64,000 bases of DNA from Allacma fusca (lineage: Eukaryota; Arthropoda; Collembola; Symphypleona; Sminthuridae), in assembly GCA_947179485.1 (NCBI GenBank), contig OX359246.1, positions 71,637,508 through 71,701,507 on the forward strand, given 5' to 3'. Below the pieces are notes generated by a model. It made no database searches. It saw nothing but the letters and a program-made list of their open reading frames with translations, and was not told the origin of the DNA. A program made the translations under genes and the position numbers. Position 1 is the stretch's first letter, and each line of letters begins with the position of its first letter. Shown piece by piece: positions 22,686-31,811 of this stretch.

Positions 22686-23944
22686 CAGTGCTGCGGACAA
22701 GTTCAAGTAATACTTGAGTTTTCAAGTCAAGTTCAAGTTCGGGTCAAGTTCAAGTAGGTCAATTGTTTTACTTGAATCTTTCGGGTCAAGTTCAAGTACG
22801 TACTCGTCTTGACCATGACATTCTAAGACAAGTCAGGTTCAAGTACAAGTAAGAGAAATTTACTTGAATCTCAAGTCATGTTCAGGGTCAAGTAATGGAA
22901 AGAAAAAACTTGACCATGAACTTGAGATGTCATGGTCAAGTTCAAGTAATTTTAGATTGCGTATGCTATAAAGGACGGAAGCAATTTCAAAATCACAATC
23001 CAATTTCATATCGTGTCCAGGGAATATTGTTTGCATATGCCATAAATCAAAGGACAAAATTCAAAATCAGAGTCCGTTTTATAAAGGTCTTGTTTACCAG
23101 GCCATGCTCATTGTTAGTTATTGCAGCGGCCTCTCCATGAAATGAAAGAATTATCTTAATAATTCATATTGTTGCTTAGAATTATTATTTTCGACTTGTG
23201 TAAATAAATTCCAATATAAATTGAGCTTGGATGGCTCTTTACAAAAAGCGTTTAATAAATAAGTAAATACTAGTTTATTAAATTTTAAATTAAGAGTACT
23301 GGTAATTCTCAAATAGGTATATGTATATATTTATATATCAACATTAAATAAAACTTGACACTATGTAAAACTCGTCAGATATACAGTGAAAGTCCGTCAT
23401 AAGGGCTCAGCTTATAAGGAATGTATCGATATCAGGGATGCATTTGTTGGACACCAACTTTCATTTACACACTGCTTTAGACGTTTCGTATAAGGGAAAT
23501 TCCTTTATAAATTATAAAGTCCCTTATATCGAACTTTTACTGTATTCAGTATACGCTCAAAGTTGTCCTCGAATGGTTTTAAATAAAAAGTAGCAGTAAA
23601 ATTATTTTCTGAATGCATTTTGGTTTTCAGTCTGAAGGAAATAATTTGCTGCAGCAAGTTCGACAAGTTATTGTGGCCATGTTTAATAATTAACTTGAAT
23701 TATCAAGTTCAAGTCGCGTTCAAGTCATGGTCAAGTCAAGTTCAAGTCAAGTTTGGAAATTTAACTACTTGATCAAGTTCGGGTCTTACAAAAGTTACTT
23801 GATTACTTGAACTTGATAAGTCAAGTAATTTACACGAACGCGAGTTATCAAGTTCAGGTTATGTCTTGAAAATTACTTGAAGTTTCGTGGTCAAGTCAAG
23901 TTCATGGTCAAGTTTTGAAATTACTTGACTCGATCGCAGCACTG
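22686..23944. mobile_element. hAT-type element with TCAAGTTCAAG arrays, inside a receptor exon
   Basis: Perfect 8-bp target duplication GTTTGAAC (22678-22685, 23945-23952). Inverted ends CAGTGCTGCG / CGCAGCACTG. The empty site exists in the paralogue at about 24898 ('ctagtttgaactgacg'), which confirms the insertion. About 250 bp at each end is made of TCAAGTTCAAG/CTTGAACTTGA words in both orientations; the middle (about 22960-23690) is ordinary sequence with a nested MITE. No transposase frame, so mobilised in trans if at all. Confidence 0.9.
23384..23542. mobile_element. 159-bp pogo-like MITE nested in the hAT element
   Basis: TA target duplication (23382-23383, 23543-23544) and inverted ends CAGTGAAAGTCCGTCATAAG / CTTATATCGAACTTTTACTG. 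CAGT...ACTG ends with TA duplication are typical of pogo/Tigger Tc1-mariner MITEs. Confidence 0.7.
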
Positions 23945-24489
23945 GTTTGAACTGACGTTTGTCAGTAAGCGACTGGCAGAGACAAAACAATTTTTGTAAC
24001 AGCACTGTGATGAAAACGACCAATTGAATTTTATACAACCTTTATTTTTTGGGGCTTGTTTGAAATTGTATTACTCCCGTTTCCTCATCGAAAATAATGG
24101 GGAGCCAATTTAATTGAGAAGTTACGTCAAATGCTTTATTATTTAAGTATAAATCCGTACGAGATAGCATTGCAAGTTCGATTTTCAAGTTTCGGATAAA
24201 GCTTGCATAATAAAATTATTGAACTATAAATTACCAAGTATTTTCTCCAGGAATTGAAAAACTTAGCTGTAAGCAGATAATTTCGGAATTGCTAAGTTCA
24301 CAAATTAAATGTGTCGTTACTATTTGGACTGATAACCTGATTTTGTTTCTAGGTTTGTATCGAAAAAGTTGTCAAATATTATTTCCAGTAATCAAGACAG
24401 TTTGTTGAAACTGTTGTAGGAACCGGTCCAGCACAAGGTGCGTAACTATTTGAGAGGGGTGTTGTTAAACGACCTTTCAAGCCTTTGTT

Positions 24490-24640
24490 GCCCAAATCGC
24501 AAGTTTTTTGAGTTTCATTTTGTATTTACAGAGATTATTATTATTACTTTAAATATTCAACACTTACTAACTGCAAGTATAGATAGTATTGGTGAAGTAG
24601 GTTCTAAACCCCTGACTGAATTTTCAATTGCGGATACCTG
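24490..24640. repeat. Flank repeat, also at about 25510-25630 and 55285-55370
   Basis: 'ttcattttgtatttacaragattattattattacttta' followed by '...tattggtgaygtaggttctaa' is found 5' of receptor copies A and B, and in shorter form 5' of copy C. It marks the upstream border of the duplicated receptor unit. Confidence 0.6.
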
Positions 24641-24747
24641 CAATAGTTTCAGTCTTGTATCCTCAAAACAAAACGATTTTATTGAAAATTATGGAACCCA
24701 TCCCTTTCAAGCCGATTTCAAACCTATAGAAAACGAATGCAAAATAC

Positions 24748-25123
24748 CTGGTACTTATTCTGGGACCCATTTCTCCTTGTGCATCAATGTAATGATGCCA
24801 GCATTTTCTTCCCCTTTCAACAAAAGTATGAAGACGTGAAAGTAAAAGGACATACACCCGCAGCAACAGTACATTGCGTTTAAAATACACTCATCTAGTT
24901 TGAACTGACGTTTGTCAGTAAACGACTGGCAGAGCCAAAACAATTTTTGCAACAGCACTGTGACGAAAAGGGTTAATTGAATTTTATACATTCTTAATTT
25001 TTTTGCGCTTGTTTGAAATTGTATTACTCCCGTTTCCTCATCGAAAATAATAGGGAGCCATTTTAATTGAGATGTTATATCAAATGCTTTACTATTTAAG
25101 TATAAATCCGTACGAGATAGCAT
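24748..25123 (-). pseudogene. Chemoreceptor copy B, exon 1 only
   Basis: Open 376-nt exon from ATG 25123 (MLSRTDLYLNSKAFDITSQL...) to a GTATTT donor after 24748, same length and phase as the intact gene. It contains the first two predicted membrane segments ('IQLTLFVTVLLQKLFWLCQS' and 'CCCGCMSFYFHVFILLL'). Similarity to intron 1 of copy A continues down to about 24655. Exons 2 and 3 are not present in the right place; the next receptor sequence downstream belongs to copy A. A truncated tandem duplicate, or an exon that could splice over to copy A exons 2-3, which I think less likely. Confidence 0.65.
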
Positions 25124-25984
25124 TGCAAGTTCGATTTTCAAGTTTCTGATAAAGCTTACGTAGTAAAATTATTGAACTATAAATTGCCAAGTATTTTCTC
25201 CTGAAATTGAAAAACTTAGCAGAGGAATGCTGAATATCTAAGTCCACAAATTAAATGTGTCGTTACTATTTGGGTTGATAACCTGATTGTCTACCTATTT
25301 TTAGGTTTTTTTAAAAAAGTTGTCGAATATTATTTTTAGTAATAGAGTATGTTGAAACTATGATAGGAATCGGTTCCGCACAAGGTGCGTAACTATTTGA
25401 GAGGGGTGCTGTTAGACGACATTTCAAGCCTTTGTTGCCAAAATCTTACCATTTTTGCAAATTAAAAAAGAAAAAAAAACCATTTTTGCAAATGTCAGTT
25501 TCTTGAGAAAGTTTCATTTTGTATTTACAAAGATTATTATTATTACTTTAAGTACTCAGCGCTTACCAACTACTTGTGCAGATAGTATTGGTGACGTAGG
25601 TTCTAATCCACTGAATGAATTTTCAACTCAAATAATTTCCCTATTATTTTCTGTCATTATCGCAGACATTACCCCGCAGGAATAATTTCATATCTAAAAT
25701 GACAGTTCAATGATTTGCTAACATAAGACGGTGCTCGGTGTAATTTTTAGCGAAATTAAAATAATAATTACACAAGACCCTAAATTTATTGATTATATTG
25801 TGTATAATATAAATTTGCCAATGTGCTTTTAAGTACAATATGAAGCGTTACGTACGATGATGTGTGAGGTTTGAATATATTTGTAATTAAAAATACGATA
25901 TTACAACCAGTACACTTAGAGCATTATACCATTGGTCTCTAACATGGGCATTAGATACGGTGCCCAAATGTCCTGGTTTGCAAT
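25124..25984. other. Upstream region of receptor copy B, no gene
   Basis: Contains the flank repeat at about 25510-25630 and similarity to the upstream region of copy C (about 55380-55560, 'atgacagttcartgatttgcttac', 'gaaattaaaataataatt'). Promoter elements cannot be named. Confidence 0.4.
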
Positions 25985-26185
25985 GAGTAGTGCTGGGTCT
26001 GTTCCGGTCCGGACCAAAAAATTATGTCTTTGTGTCCGGTCTGGTCCAGAAGTTTGGACTATTTCAAAGGGTCGGTTCCAAGTTATGCCGTACCAGTAAA
26101 ACTGTTCCAATATTTTGGATCATACCATTAGGACCGTTCCTGCATAAGTACCAGACCAGAACATTTGGTGTGACCAAATTATGAG
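25985..26185. repeat. GGTCCGGACC word array (partial hAT-like element)
   Basis: 'TAGTGCTGGGTCTGTTCCGG' followed by repeated GGTCCGGACC/CTGGTCC/ACCAGACCAGAAC words, matching the word of the element at 50290-51251. Left end resembles TAGGAATGGGACTGTTC. No right end or target duplication seen, so probably a half element. Confidence 0.5.
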
Positions 26186-26202
26186 GGTTATGACGGCATC
26201 AG

Positions 26203-26395
26203 TGCTCGGACTGGGTACAGAAACCGCGTATCCGTACCCATACCCGTACCCGATTATCCGATACGACGAAATGGTATACCTATCTGTACACCAGTACCCG
26301 AGTACATTTTTTCAGTAATTACCTGTAATTACCCATGCTTGAAAATAACATGTAGTACCTGTACCCAAAATCTGTACCCGTACCCTTTGTGTTCA
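26203..26395. repeat. CCCGTACCC word array
   Basis: Starts CAGTGCTCGGACTGGGTACAG and continues with CCGTACCCATACCCGTACCC-type words to about 26390. Its layout matches one half of the other array-bearing elements, with a CAGTGCT-like end. No partner end found. Confidence 0.45.
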
Positions 26396-27798
26396 ACAGT
26401 TTTGGCCCACCATTGAAAATGTTAAGGATTTCGGGTATTTTCTCTAGGCATTAAGAGTAATTACCTTATTTCAAATTGTTTAAAAATCCTTTAAATTCAT
26501 TTATGGGTTACTTTTAATAAACATTGAAGGATTTCAAATGCTACTATGCCAAAATAATAACCAGGTGATTGAAATGCAAGATGTTCTCGCAAATTGGTTA
26601 ATGCACAATTCTTGTATAGTGTAAGGATATCCAATCGGAACGATTTCCTTAATACATACCAAACTCTTCATAACCGAAAATCTGCTTTTCTGCTTCTCCG
26701 AGAACATGGAAAATTTGTATTCCTGGCTAAATATTTTTCTCAAAAATCTTTAGTCAGAAGATTCTAAGATACTTTTCAGGGAGCTTCTTTGTAGGCCCCT
26801 GCGTTTAGAGCTGTGTACACTACCGTTAAAGTAGGATGCTAGGTAGGTAAAGTAGGAGAAGAGTAGGATTTTCTGATCTTGACATTTTTCCATTAACAAT
26901 CTGACGTATTTATGTAAAACAACATTTTTGAAACTGTGTTTTTAAAATATTATACGGAGTAATTTGAATTGAGCATCATTTTTCCAAGTCAAATATTTAT
27001 TTTGTATTACAGCTTTATCTAACAAAAATTCATAAAATTTGTCTGATATTTATAATGTCTGAGGCACGTGAAATTAGACTCAAATCCAGCCCCATGATAT
27101 TTTTTAAAGCCAAGTACAGTTAACTTGAACAATCAAAGCTGGGAATGATATTGTTCGAAATTTCGTAGATTCCTAAAATTTCTTAGATATTTACGGCAAT
27201 AAATGTAAAAATGGTAACAAATGTTCAGGATTGACATCCACCAGAGACCAGAACAAAACATTCACCTCTCACACTATACTCTCACCTCCGCGACACAGGG
27301 GCACTGGGTTTTGAAGCCAGTCTTCAACGATGGTAGTTGAGTACATTCTGTGCTGGACAACTCCTGTGTCCTACCCTCTCCCTCCTACTGTGGATATTTA
27401 TTCAGATAATATTCATGCCCAAATGGCAAAATACGAATCAACCCTGATATTGGGAAATATCTCCTTTATAAACCACTGAGAGAACCCGAAAGGGTACTTG
27501 TCGGAAATTCTCGAACTACTAATCTAAATGTTTCAGTTAACTGAAATTTCCATTTCATCCTTCCTTGGCTTATTTATCATTAGGCATAGATGCCCTAATA
27601 ATTATAAATACTAATGAGTATAATAGATATATATAAGTAGATTAAACATGATTCTTTACGCACATGTCAGTAATTATATAAGTACTTCAGGTTAGTAAAC
27701 GTCAGAAGATATAGATAGACTTGCGCAGCGTGAGGTATGGGAACGAGCCAAGGAGTATTGAAAACGGACAGCTTCTGAGGTTGAACATTTAAGCTATG
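26396..27798. other. No gene recognised; short shared repeat at 27388-27530
   Basis: AT-rich DNA without domains. 27388-27530 ('tgtggatattta', 'attgggaaat.tc.cctttata', 'actgagagaac', 'ctaatctaaat') is similar to 63310-63440 next to receptor fragment D, so it may be flank DNA of a lost receptor copy. Confidence 0.45.
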
Positions 27799-27800
27799 TA

Positions 27801-28634
27801 CAGTAAAACCTGTATATAATGGTTTTCCTAGGGACGCCGAAATTTGACCACTATAGACAGGGACCACTGTATAAGTATATAGTGGTCAAAAGTCACTATA
27901 TACACATACATATACAGGCATACGAGCAGGAATCCAGCAGTTTGAATTGCATATGTTATTGACAACCAGCAATTTTACACTTTTTTAAAAATAATCACTA
28001 ATTTACTTCTAATTGAGACTTCGAATTTTCACCTTGCCAAGGGAATCTTGAAGAATACTGCAATGATCTTCAAAGCACCTTGCCTTTTAGGCATTTTCCA
28101 TAGAGAAATTGGGTAAAAATATTTGTCGACCTATTTATTCGACGAAGTTTCGTTTCGAATTACCTCAGGATGATTAAATCATCTGAGATCTTTTAAAGCT
28201 AATAATAATTTTTTTAAATGATTAAAAGTAACCACTAATTAATTGAAATACTTCAAAGGACTAATAATATAGACAATAAACCATCGTTTGATTTAGTACA
28301 AATACATGCAATATTAAACGGCTGGAGATAAAAACGCCCCAAAATGCCTTTAATTGCACTAAACTCAAACAGCTGTGTCATTGGTTCGGGTTTGCGCGAA
28401 TTGTATCCCTTCGTTCTGACTGGTTGACCACTATATACAGGTGCTTTAAGCTGTATTTTGAACTGAAGGGGCATGCTCATTAGACCACTATGAACAGGTT
28501 ACCACTATATAGAAAACCATTATATAGAGGGAATTCCTTATGATAAACGATAGGAGATGGGACCGGGAAGCCCAATTTGACCACTATTGACAGGAAACCA
28601 CTATATGAACGGCCATTATATACAGGTTTTACTG
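27801..28634. mobile_element. Pogo/Tigger-like MITE (834 bp)
   Basis: TA target duplication (27799-27800, 28635-28636). Inverted ends CAGTAAAACCTGTATATAAT and its complement at 28615-28634. Words such as 'gaccactatatacag' and 'accactatagacaggg' recur subterminally. No transposase frame. Confidence 0.85.
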
Positions 28635-28774
28635 TATAAGTTCATATATTTGAATTGTATGACGTTATAAAACAAAGGGATTGGGGGTGGTAACATCCTT
28701 TACAAAATTTACGTTTTACATGTAATCCTTGTAAATTAAACGGTTCCTTAACAAGTTGATGCTCTTATAGGTAT

Positions 28775-29146
28775 TGTTACGCACATGTACATACGTACGG
28801 CGAGTACAAGTGTGGAGGCTTATACTTAAGGAATGTGATGCATCAGTTATATGCATTGAGTACATGATATGTAACTATTCTAATAGTAAGGATGCTGACA
28901 TGGGCACACTGTTAATTATAAAGAGGATTGAACAACCGTTCAATCCTCAGTCTGTTATTTTCTATTGATTCGACTCACAATTAGTAAAGCACTCTCTAAA
29001 TTATATTTGTTTCCCACTTTATTTTGATCCTGTACTCATCTCACAGCCAGCGAGCCCTATTCCCCTCTAATAAGTACATACATACATACATACACTGTCT
29101 ACACTAAATCCCCCATCCCGAATAACAATTTAATCTTATCGTAACA
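28775..29146 (+). repeat. 5' LTR (372 bp)
   Basis: Starts TGTTACGCACATG and ends TATCGTAACA (6-bp terminal inverted repeat TGTTAC/GTAACA). It contains a perfect 11-bp stem GAGGATTGAAC / GTTCAATCCTC with loop AACC at 28923-28948, and a CATA microsatellite near its 3' end. Confidence 0.95.
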
Positions 29147-29149
29147 TAG

Positions 29150-29163
29150 TGGAGGTGCGCGGG
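29150..29163 (+). other. Candidate primer binding site
   Basis: TGGAGGTGCGCGGG begins three bases after the 5' LTR, as expected for a site complementary to a tRNA 3' end (TGG pairs with CCA). I could not assign the tRNA from memory. Confidence 0.55.
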
Positions 29164-29277
29164 TCCCAGGACTTTCTATCAGTCCTGCCGTATTATAATT
29201 TCCAGACAAGTGACAGTTTTCCAGTTTTGAACATTTTACATTTTGTCCCACTTTTTTTAAACCGACAGCATGACACA

Positions 29278-29592
29278 ATGACACAGTTCTCATTCTGCGA
29301 AACATACAATATAAGTGAACAAGAACTCCCCGAGAGACTCAAAACATACGTCATAAACCTTGAGCTAAAAATCGCACGAAAGTCTTTGTGTACAACCCCA
29401 CTAACATATCTACACAAAAAGCTTAGTAAATACGTCGAGTTCAAACAAATTATAAGTGCCTATTGGGATCTCATTTCACAAAACCACATCGCTCCTACAT
29501 ACACCGGTTTTCGTGAATGGGTTGTTAAATATTATGACACCTTTGGAGTGGCCGAAGATATTCCAAGTGCTACAAACATTACACCTCAGTGA
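29278..29592 (+). CDS. Small 104-codon ORF upstream of gag
   Basis: ATG at 29278 (MTQFSFCETYNISEQELPER...) to stop 29590-29592, ending '...AEDIPSATNITPQ'. It sits in the leader between the primer site and gag, in a different frame from gag and 44 bp before the gag ATG. The composition is protein-like ('YLHKKLSKYVEFKQIISAYW') and the frame is open without an ATG for a further 129 bases upstream. Ty3/gypsy elements usually start directly with gag, so this could be a separate accessory protein, a former N-terminal part of gag, or an upstream ORF that lowers gag translation. No domain recognised. Confidence 0.5.
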   Translation: MTQFSFCETYNISEQELPERLKTYVINLELKIARKSLCTTPLTYLHKKLSKYVEFKQIISAYWDLISQNHIAPTYTGFREWVVKYYDTFGVAEDIPSATNITPQ

Positions 29593-29636
29593 ACAATCTT
29601 AAGTGACATTTACAGTCAATACTCTATATACACTCA

Positions 29637-31811
29637 ATGTCAAATAACATTAAATTCTTACGGTGTGTGCAACCCCCCCGGGGAAGTGACTTTGTTCGGT
29701 ATCTTGATACCAATTACATACTCGTGACATGTGACGAAGCGCGAAGAGGGGAATTTACACCGGAAGACCAAATAGCCGCTAGAGAAACATTCCCACACCA
29801 TTCAGTGGAACGAGCAATACACCTCTACAAATTTCACAAGGTATACCAGAGTAAACTTTTGAGATACGCCAATAGTGAACAACAACCAGAACGAATCCGC
29901 CGGGAAGAGTTCACAGTGTTAGTAAAATTACCAAGAGCGACTACACCTGCAATTAACCCACCAGTGCAGAACAACGGTATCAGTGAGGACGACACAGATA
30001 GCATCCGTCTTAGACTTTCAACCCATGACTACAGTACATCGGAAGACTCCAGGCCAATTACACCAGTAAGAGATAACATACCACCAACCTATGCCAGTAC
30101 ACCCAGGAACGGGTCCCAGGAACAAATCCAATCGCAGGATGAGGAAACTATCACCGACACTGTAAGAGATAATTTTTCTAACCCTAATCATAACTATCAG
30201 CATAGAATCCCGTCACCCGATCCACGCGTAAACCCTGCGCACTTACTCCAAGTTTTAACCGACGATTATGCACAACGTGTAACTAATCTTGATGAAGCCG
30301 ACGGTACCGGATATACGTTGCTGAACTACGATTACTACTTAGATATACTCCGAGAATTAGAGTTGACCCAAAATAGAACGTCTGATAATCAGCCATTTTC
30401 AACCATGGCAGTTTTCGGGCAGGTACTTAGACGAGTTGCTAACATACTCATACAAACAGAGCATAGGGCAAACTACGAAGATTTAGTACGAGAATTTGAC
30501 AGGGCCACCAGCACTGAATCCGTGAACAGCATATTAGGACGAAACTCTCAACAATCTAGCCCAGATCCCAACAGTGCGGCTACAACAACACATTCATCAA
30601 GTCCTGACAATAGCCCGGTGGGTTCAGTATTTTCTATACCAGACATATTCGAGGAAGACCAAACCCAGCTTATTCCACCCCAACCAGTGCAGCGTCGATT
30701 AGCACGAGGTAATAATCCAGGCAGAGGAATGATCACCAACAAGACATACTTGTTTGAGAGGCCAACTCTCAAACCGGCTGAAGTATCCACCGAGAGCCTC
30801 AAGACATTTTTCGAAAGATGTGAAGAATTTTTCCTGAATACCCAAGAAGCGGATGAGACAAAGAAAATTTTTGCTAAAAGGCAACTCGCCGATTCCTGCA
30901 AAACTGCCGGGGATTATATAAAACACTATAATAGTGTGGCTGCTAACCATTATCAGTCATACCAGCAATTTCAAGATACAGTTATCAAGGAAATGCCAAG
31001 GGACATCCCCGACACGCAGGGAAAATTATTGGACGCATTGTTTATGTGTCAACTCCCAAACGAAAAACCCAGCCTATTTGCATTGAGAGTGAAAGCAGCC
31101 GCGAAAGAAGAATGGAAAAATCTACCTGAGGACCAAGCTGTCATACATATCAAGGGAAGACTTGATGATCAAGCATTCAATTTTCTACGGAACTATCAAG
31201 AAGAGATCACAACTTTTAGGGGTCTCCTAAATGCACTACAGATCTATGAGGAAAGGTCAGCCAGAAGACAACAGCCGACAGCGATAGCAGCCGTGGACCA
31301 AGAAGTATATCAACTTTCCAAAAAATTGGATACCCTAATGGAGGCCTTTGCTCAACAGCACAACCAGACAGCAGTAATGGCCGTGAATCAACAAGGATTC
31401 AGCCCCAGACCAGCAAGAAGAGTGACATTTCAACAACAGGATTTAGGGCAGTTTCCACAACACACACAGGAGTGCATCGAAGAGAGAAGATTTTCAGGCA
31501 ACTGCCATTTCTGCAAGAAACCCGGACATAGAGCCAAGGATTGCCGTGCGCAAGCAAGACAACTCACTACATGCCAAAGGTGCCAGAGACCTGGTCGTGA
31601 AGCAGCAGTATGCAGGCAACCAGTGCCTATGCACTACATGGAATTCCAGAAACAGAGAAACTTTCAGCCAAGAAATCCGAGAAACTTCCAACAGAATTAT
31701 CCAGCTTTAAACTGGAAAGGGAGCGCGGACCAGGCCCCCCCGCGAAACCTGCCTATGCTAACGGGGCCAACAACGAACCAAGCTCAGATACAAGAATACG
31801 ACACCAACTGA
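29637..31811 (+). CDS. gag: Gag polyprotein (724 aa), Ty3/gypsy
   Basis: Structural protein that forms the particle and binds RNA. ATG at 29637. An N-terminal 240 residues unlike common gag ('LYKFHKVYQSKLLRYA') is followed by a Pro/Ser/Thr-rich low-complexity stretch. A capsid-like region (about residues 360-550) has 'LKTFFERCEEFFLNTQEADE' and 'FNFLRNYQEEITTFRGLLNA'. Near residue 622 a CCHC knuckle CHFCKKPGHRAKDC is present. A second at about 646, CQRCQRPGREAAVC, has Arg where His is expected, so it is probably a degenerate zinc finger. The 3' end overlaps pol. At 724 residues it is long for the group. Confidence 0.9.
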   Translation: MSNNIKFLRCVQPPRGSDFVRYLDTNYILVTCDEARRGEFTPEDQIAARETFPHHSVERAIHLYKFHKVYQSKLLRYANSEQQPERIRREEFTVLVKLPRATTPAINPPVQNNGISEDDTDSIRLRLSTHDYSTSEDSRPITPVRDNIPPTYASTPRNGSQEQIQSQDEETITDTVRDNFSNPNHNYQHRIPSPDPRVNPAHLLQVLTDDYAQRVTNLDEADGTGYTLLNYDYYLDILRELELTQNRTSDNQPFSTMAVFGQVLRRVANILIQTEHRANYEDLVREFDRATSTESVNSILGRNSQQSSPDPNSAATTTHSSSPDNSPVGSVFSIPDIFEEDQTQLIPPQPVQRRLARGNNPGRGMITNKTYLFERPTLKPAEVSTESLKTFFERCEEFFLNTQEADETKKIFAKRQLADSCKTAGDYIKHYNSVAANHYQSYQQFQDTVIKEMPRDIPDTQGKLLDALFMCQLPNEKPSLFALRVKAAAKEEWKNLPEDQAVIHIKGRLDDQAFNFLRNYQEEITTFRGLLNALQIYEERSARRQQPTAIAAVDQEVYQLSKKLDTLMEAFAQQHNQTAVMAVNQQGFSPRPARRVTFQQQDLGQFPQHTQECIEERRFSGNCHFCKKPGHRAKDCRAQARQLTTCQRCQRPGREAAVCRQPVPMHYMEFQKQRNFQPRNPRNFQQNYPALNWKGSADQAPPRNLPMLTGPTTNQAQIQEYDTN
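31706..31744 (+). other. -1 ribosomal frameshift signal between gag and pol
   Basis: TTTAAAC (31706-31712) sits exactly in the gag frame as T|TTA|AAC, the classical X-XXY-YYZ slippery form. Downstream, CGCGG (31724-31728) can pair with CCGCG (31740-31744) around an 11-base loop. A second possible heptamer, C|CCC|CCG, lies at 31736-31742. Pol is open in the -1 frame across the whole overlap. Seen: sequence and frames. Inferred: that it works. Confidence 0.75.

Larger units (their letters stand above)
21487..24170 (-). pseudogene. Seven-TM chemoreceptor-like gene, copy A, split by a hAT element
   Basis: Same three-exon structure as the intact copy at 53562-54957. Exon 1 starts at ATG 24170 and is split: 24170-23945 and 22685-22528 with element 22686-23944 between. 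Exon 2 is 22418-22094 (325 nt) and exon 3 is 21970-21487 (484 nt), ending '...VVGLLITFP'. Exon sizes without the insert (376/325/484) equal those of the intact copy, so exons 2 and 3 are undamaged in length. Lesions are the 1.26-kb insertion and an in-frame TAA at 24044-24042. Exon 2 ('MIIFTSMACFAMPL', 'GLFLWQPNMNFLLHSLIP') and exon 3 ('NYMLKLLGLLLAIMGIFSGI') carry predicted membrane segments. Resembles arthropod gustatory-receptor-type proteins; ligand unknown. Confidence 0.7.

Noticed and set aside
22690-23940. TCAAGTTCAAG arrays as a CRISPR array or satellite
   Set aside because: Eukaryotic context, no fixed period or unique spacers, and exact transposon borders with an 8-bp duplication.
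24438-24839. 133-codon plus-strand frame
   Set aside because: Antisense shadow of receptor copy B exon 1 and its intron.
28774-28968. 64-codon frame in the LTR (again at 37496-37690) as a gene
   Set aside because: Lies inside the LTR and is explained by it.
29149-29277. Start of the gypsy small ORF at 29149
   Set aside because: That codon is GTG; the first ATG in frame is 29278.
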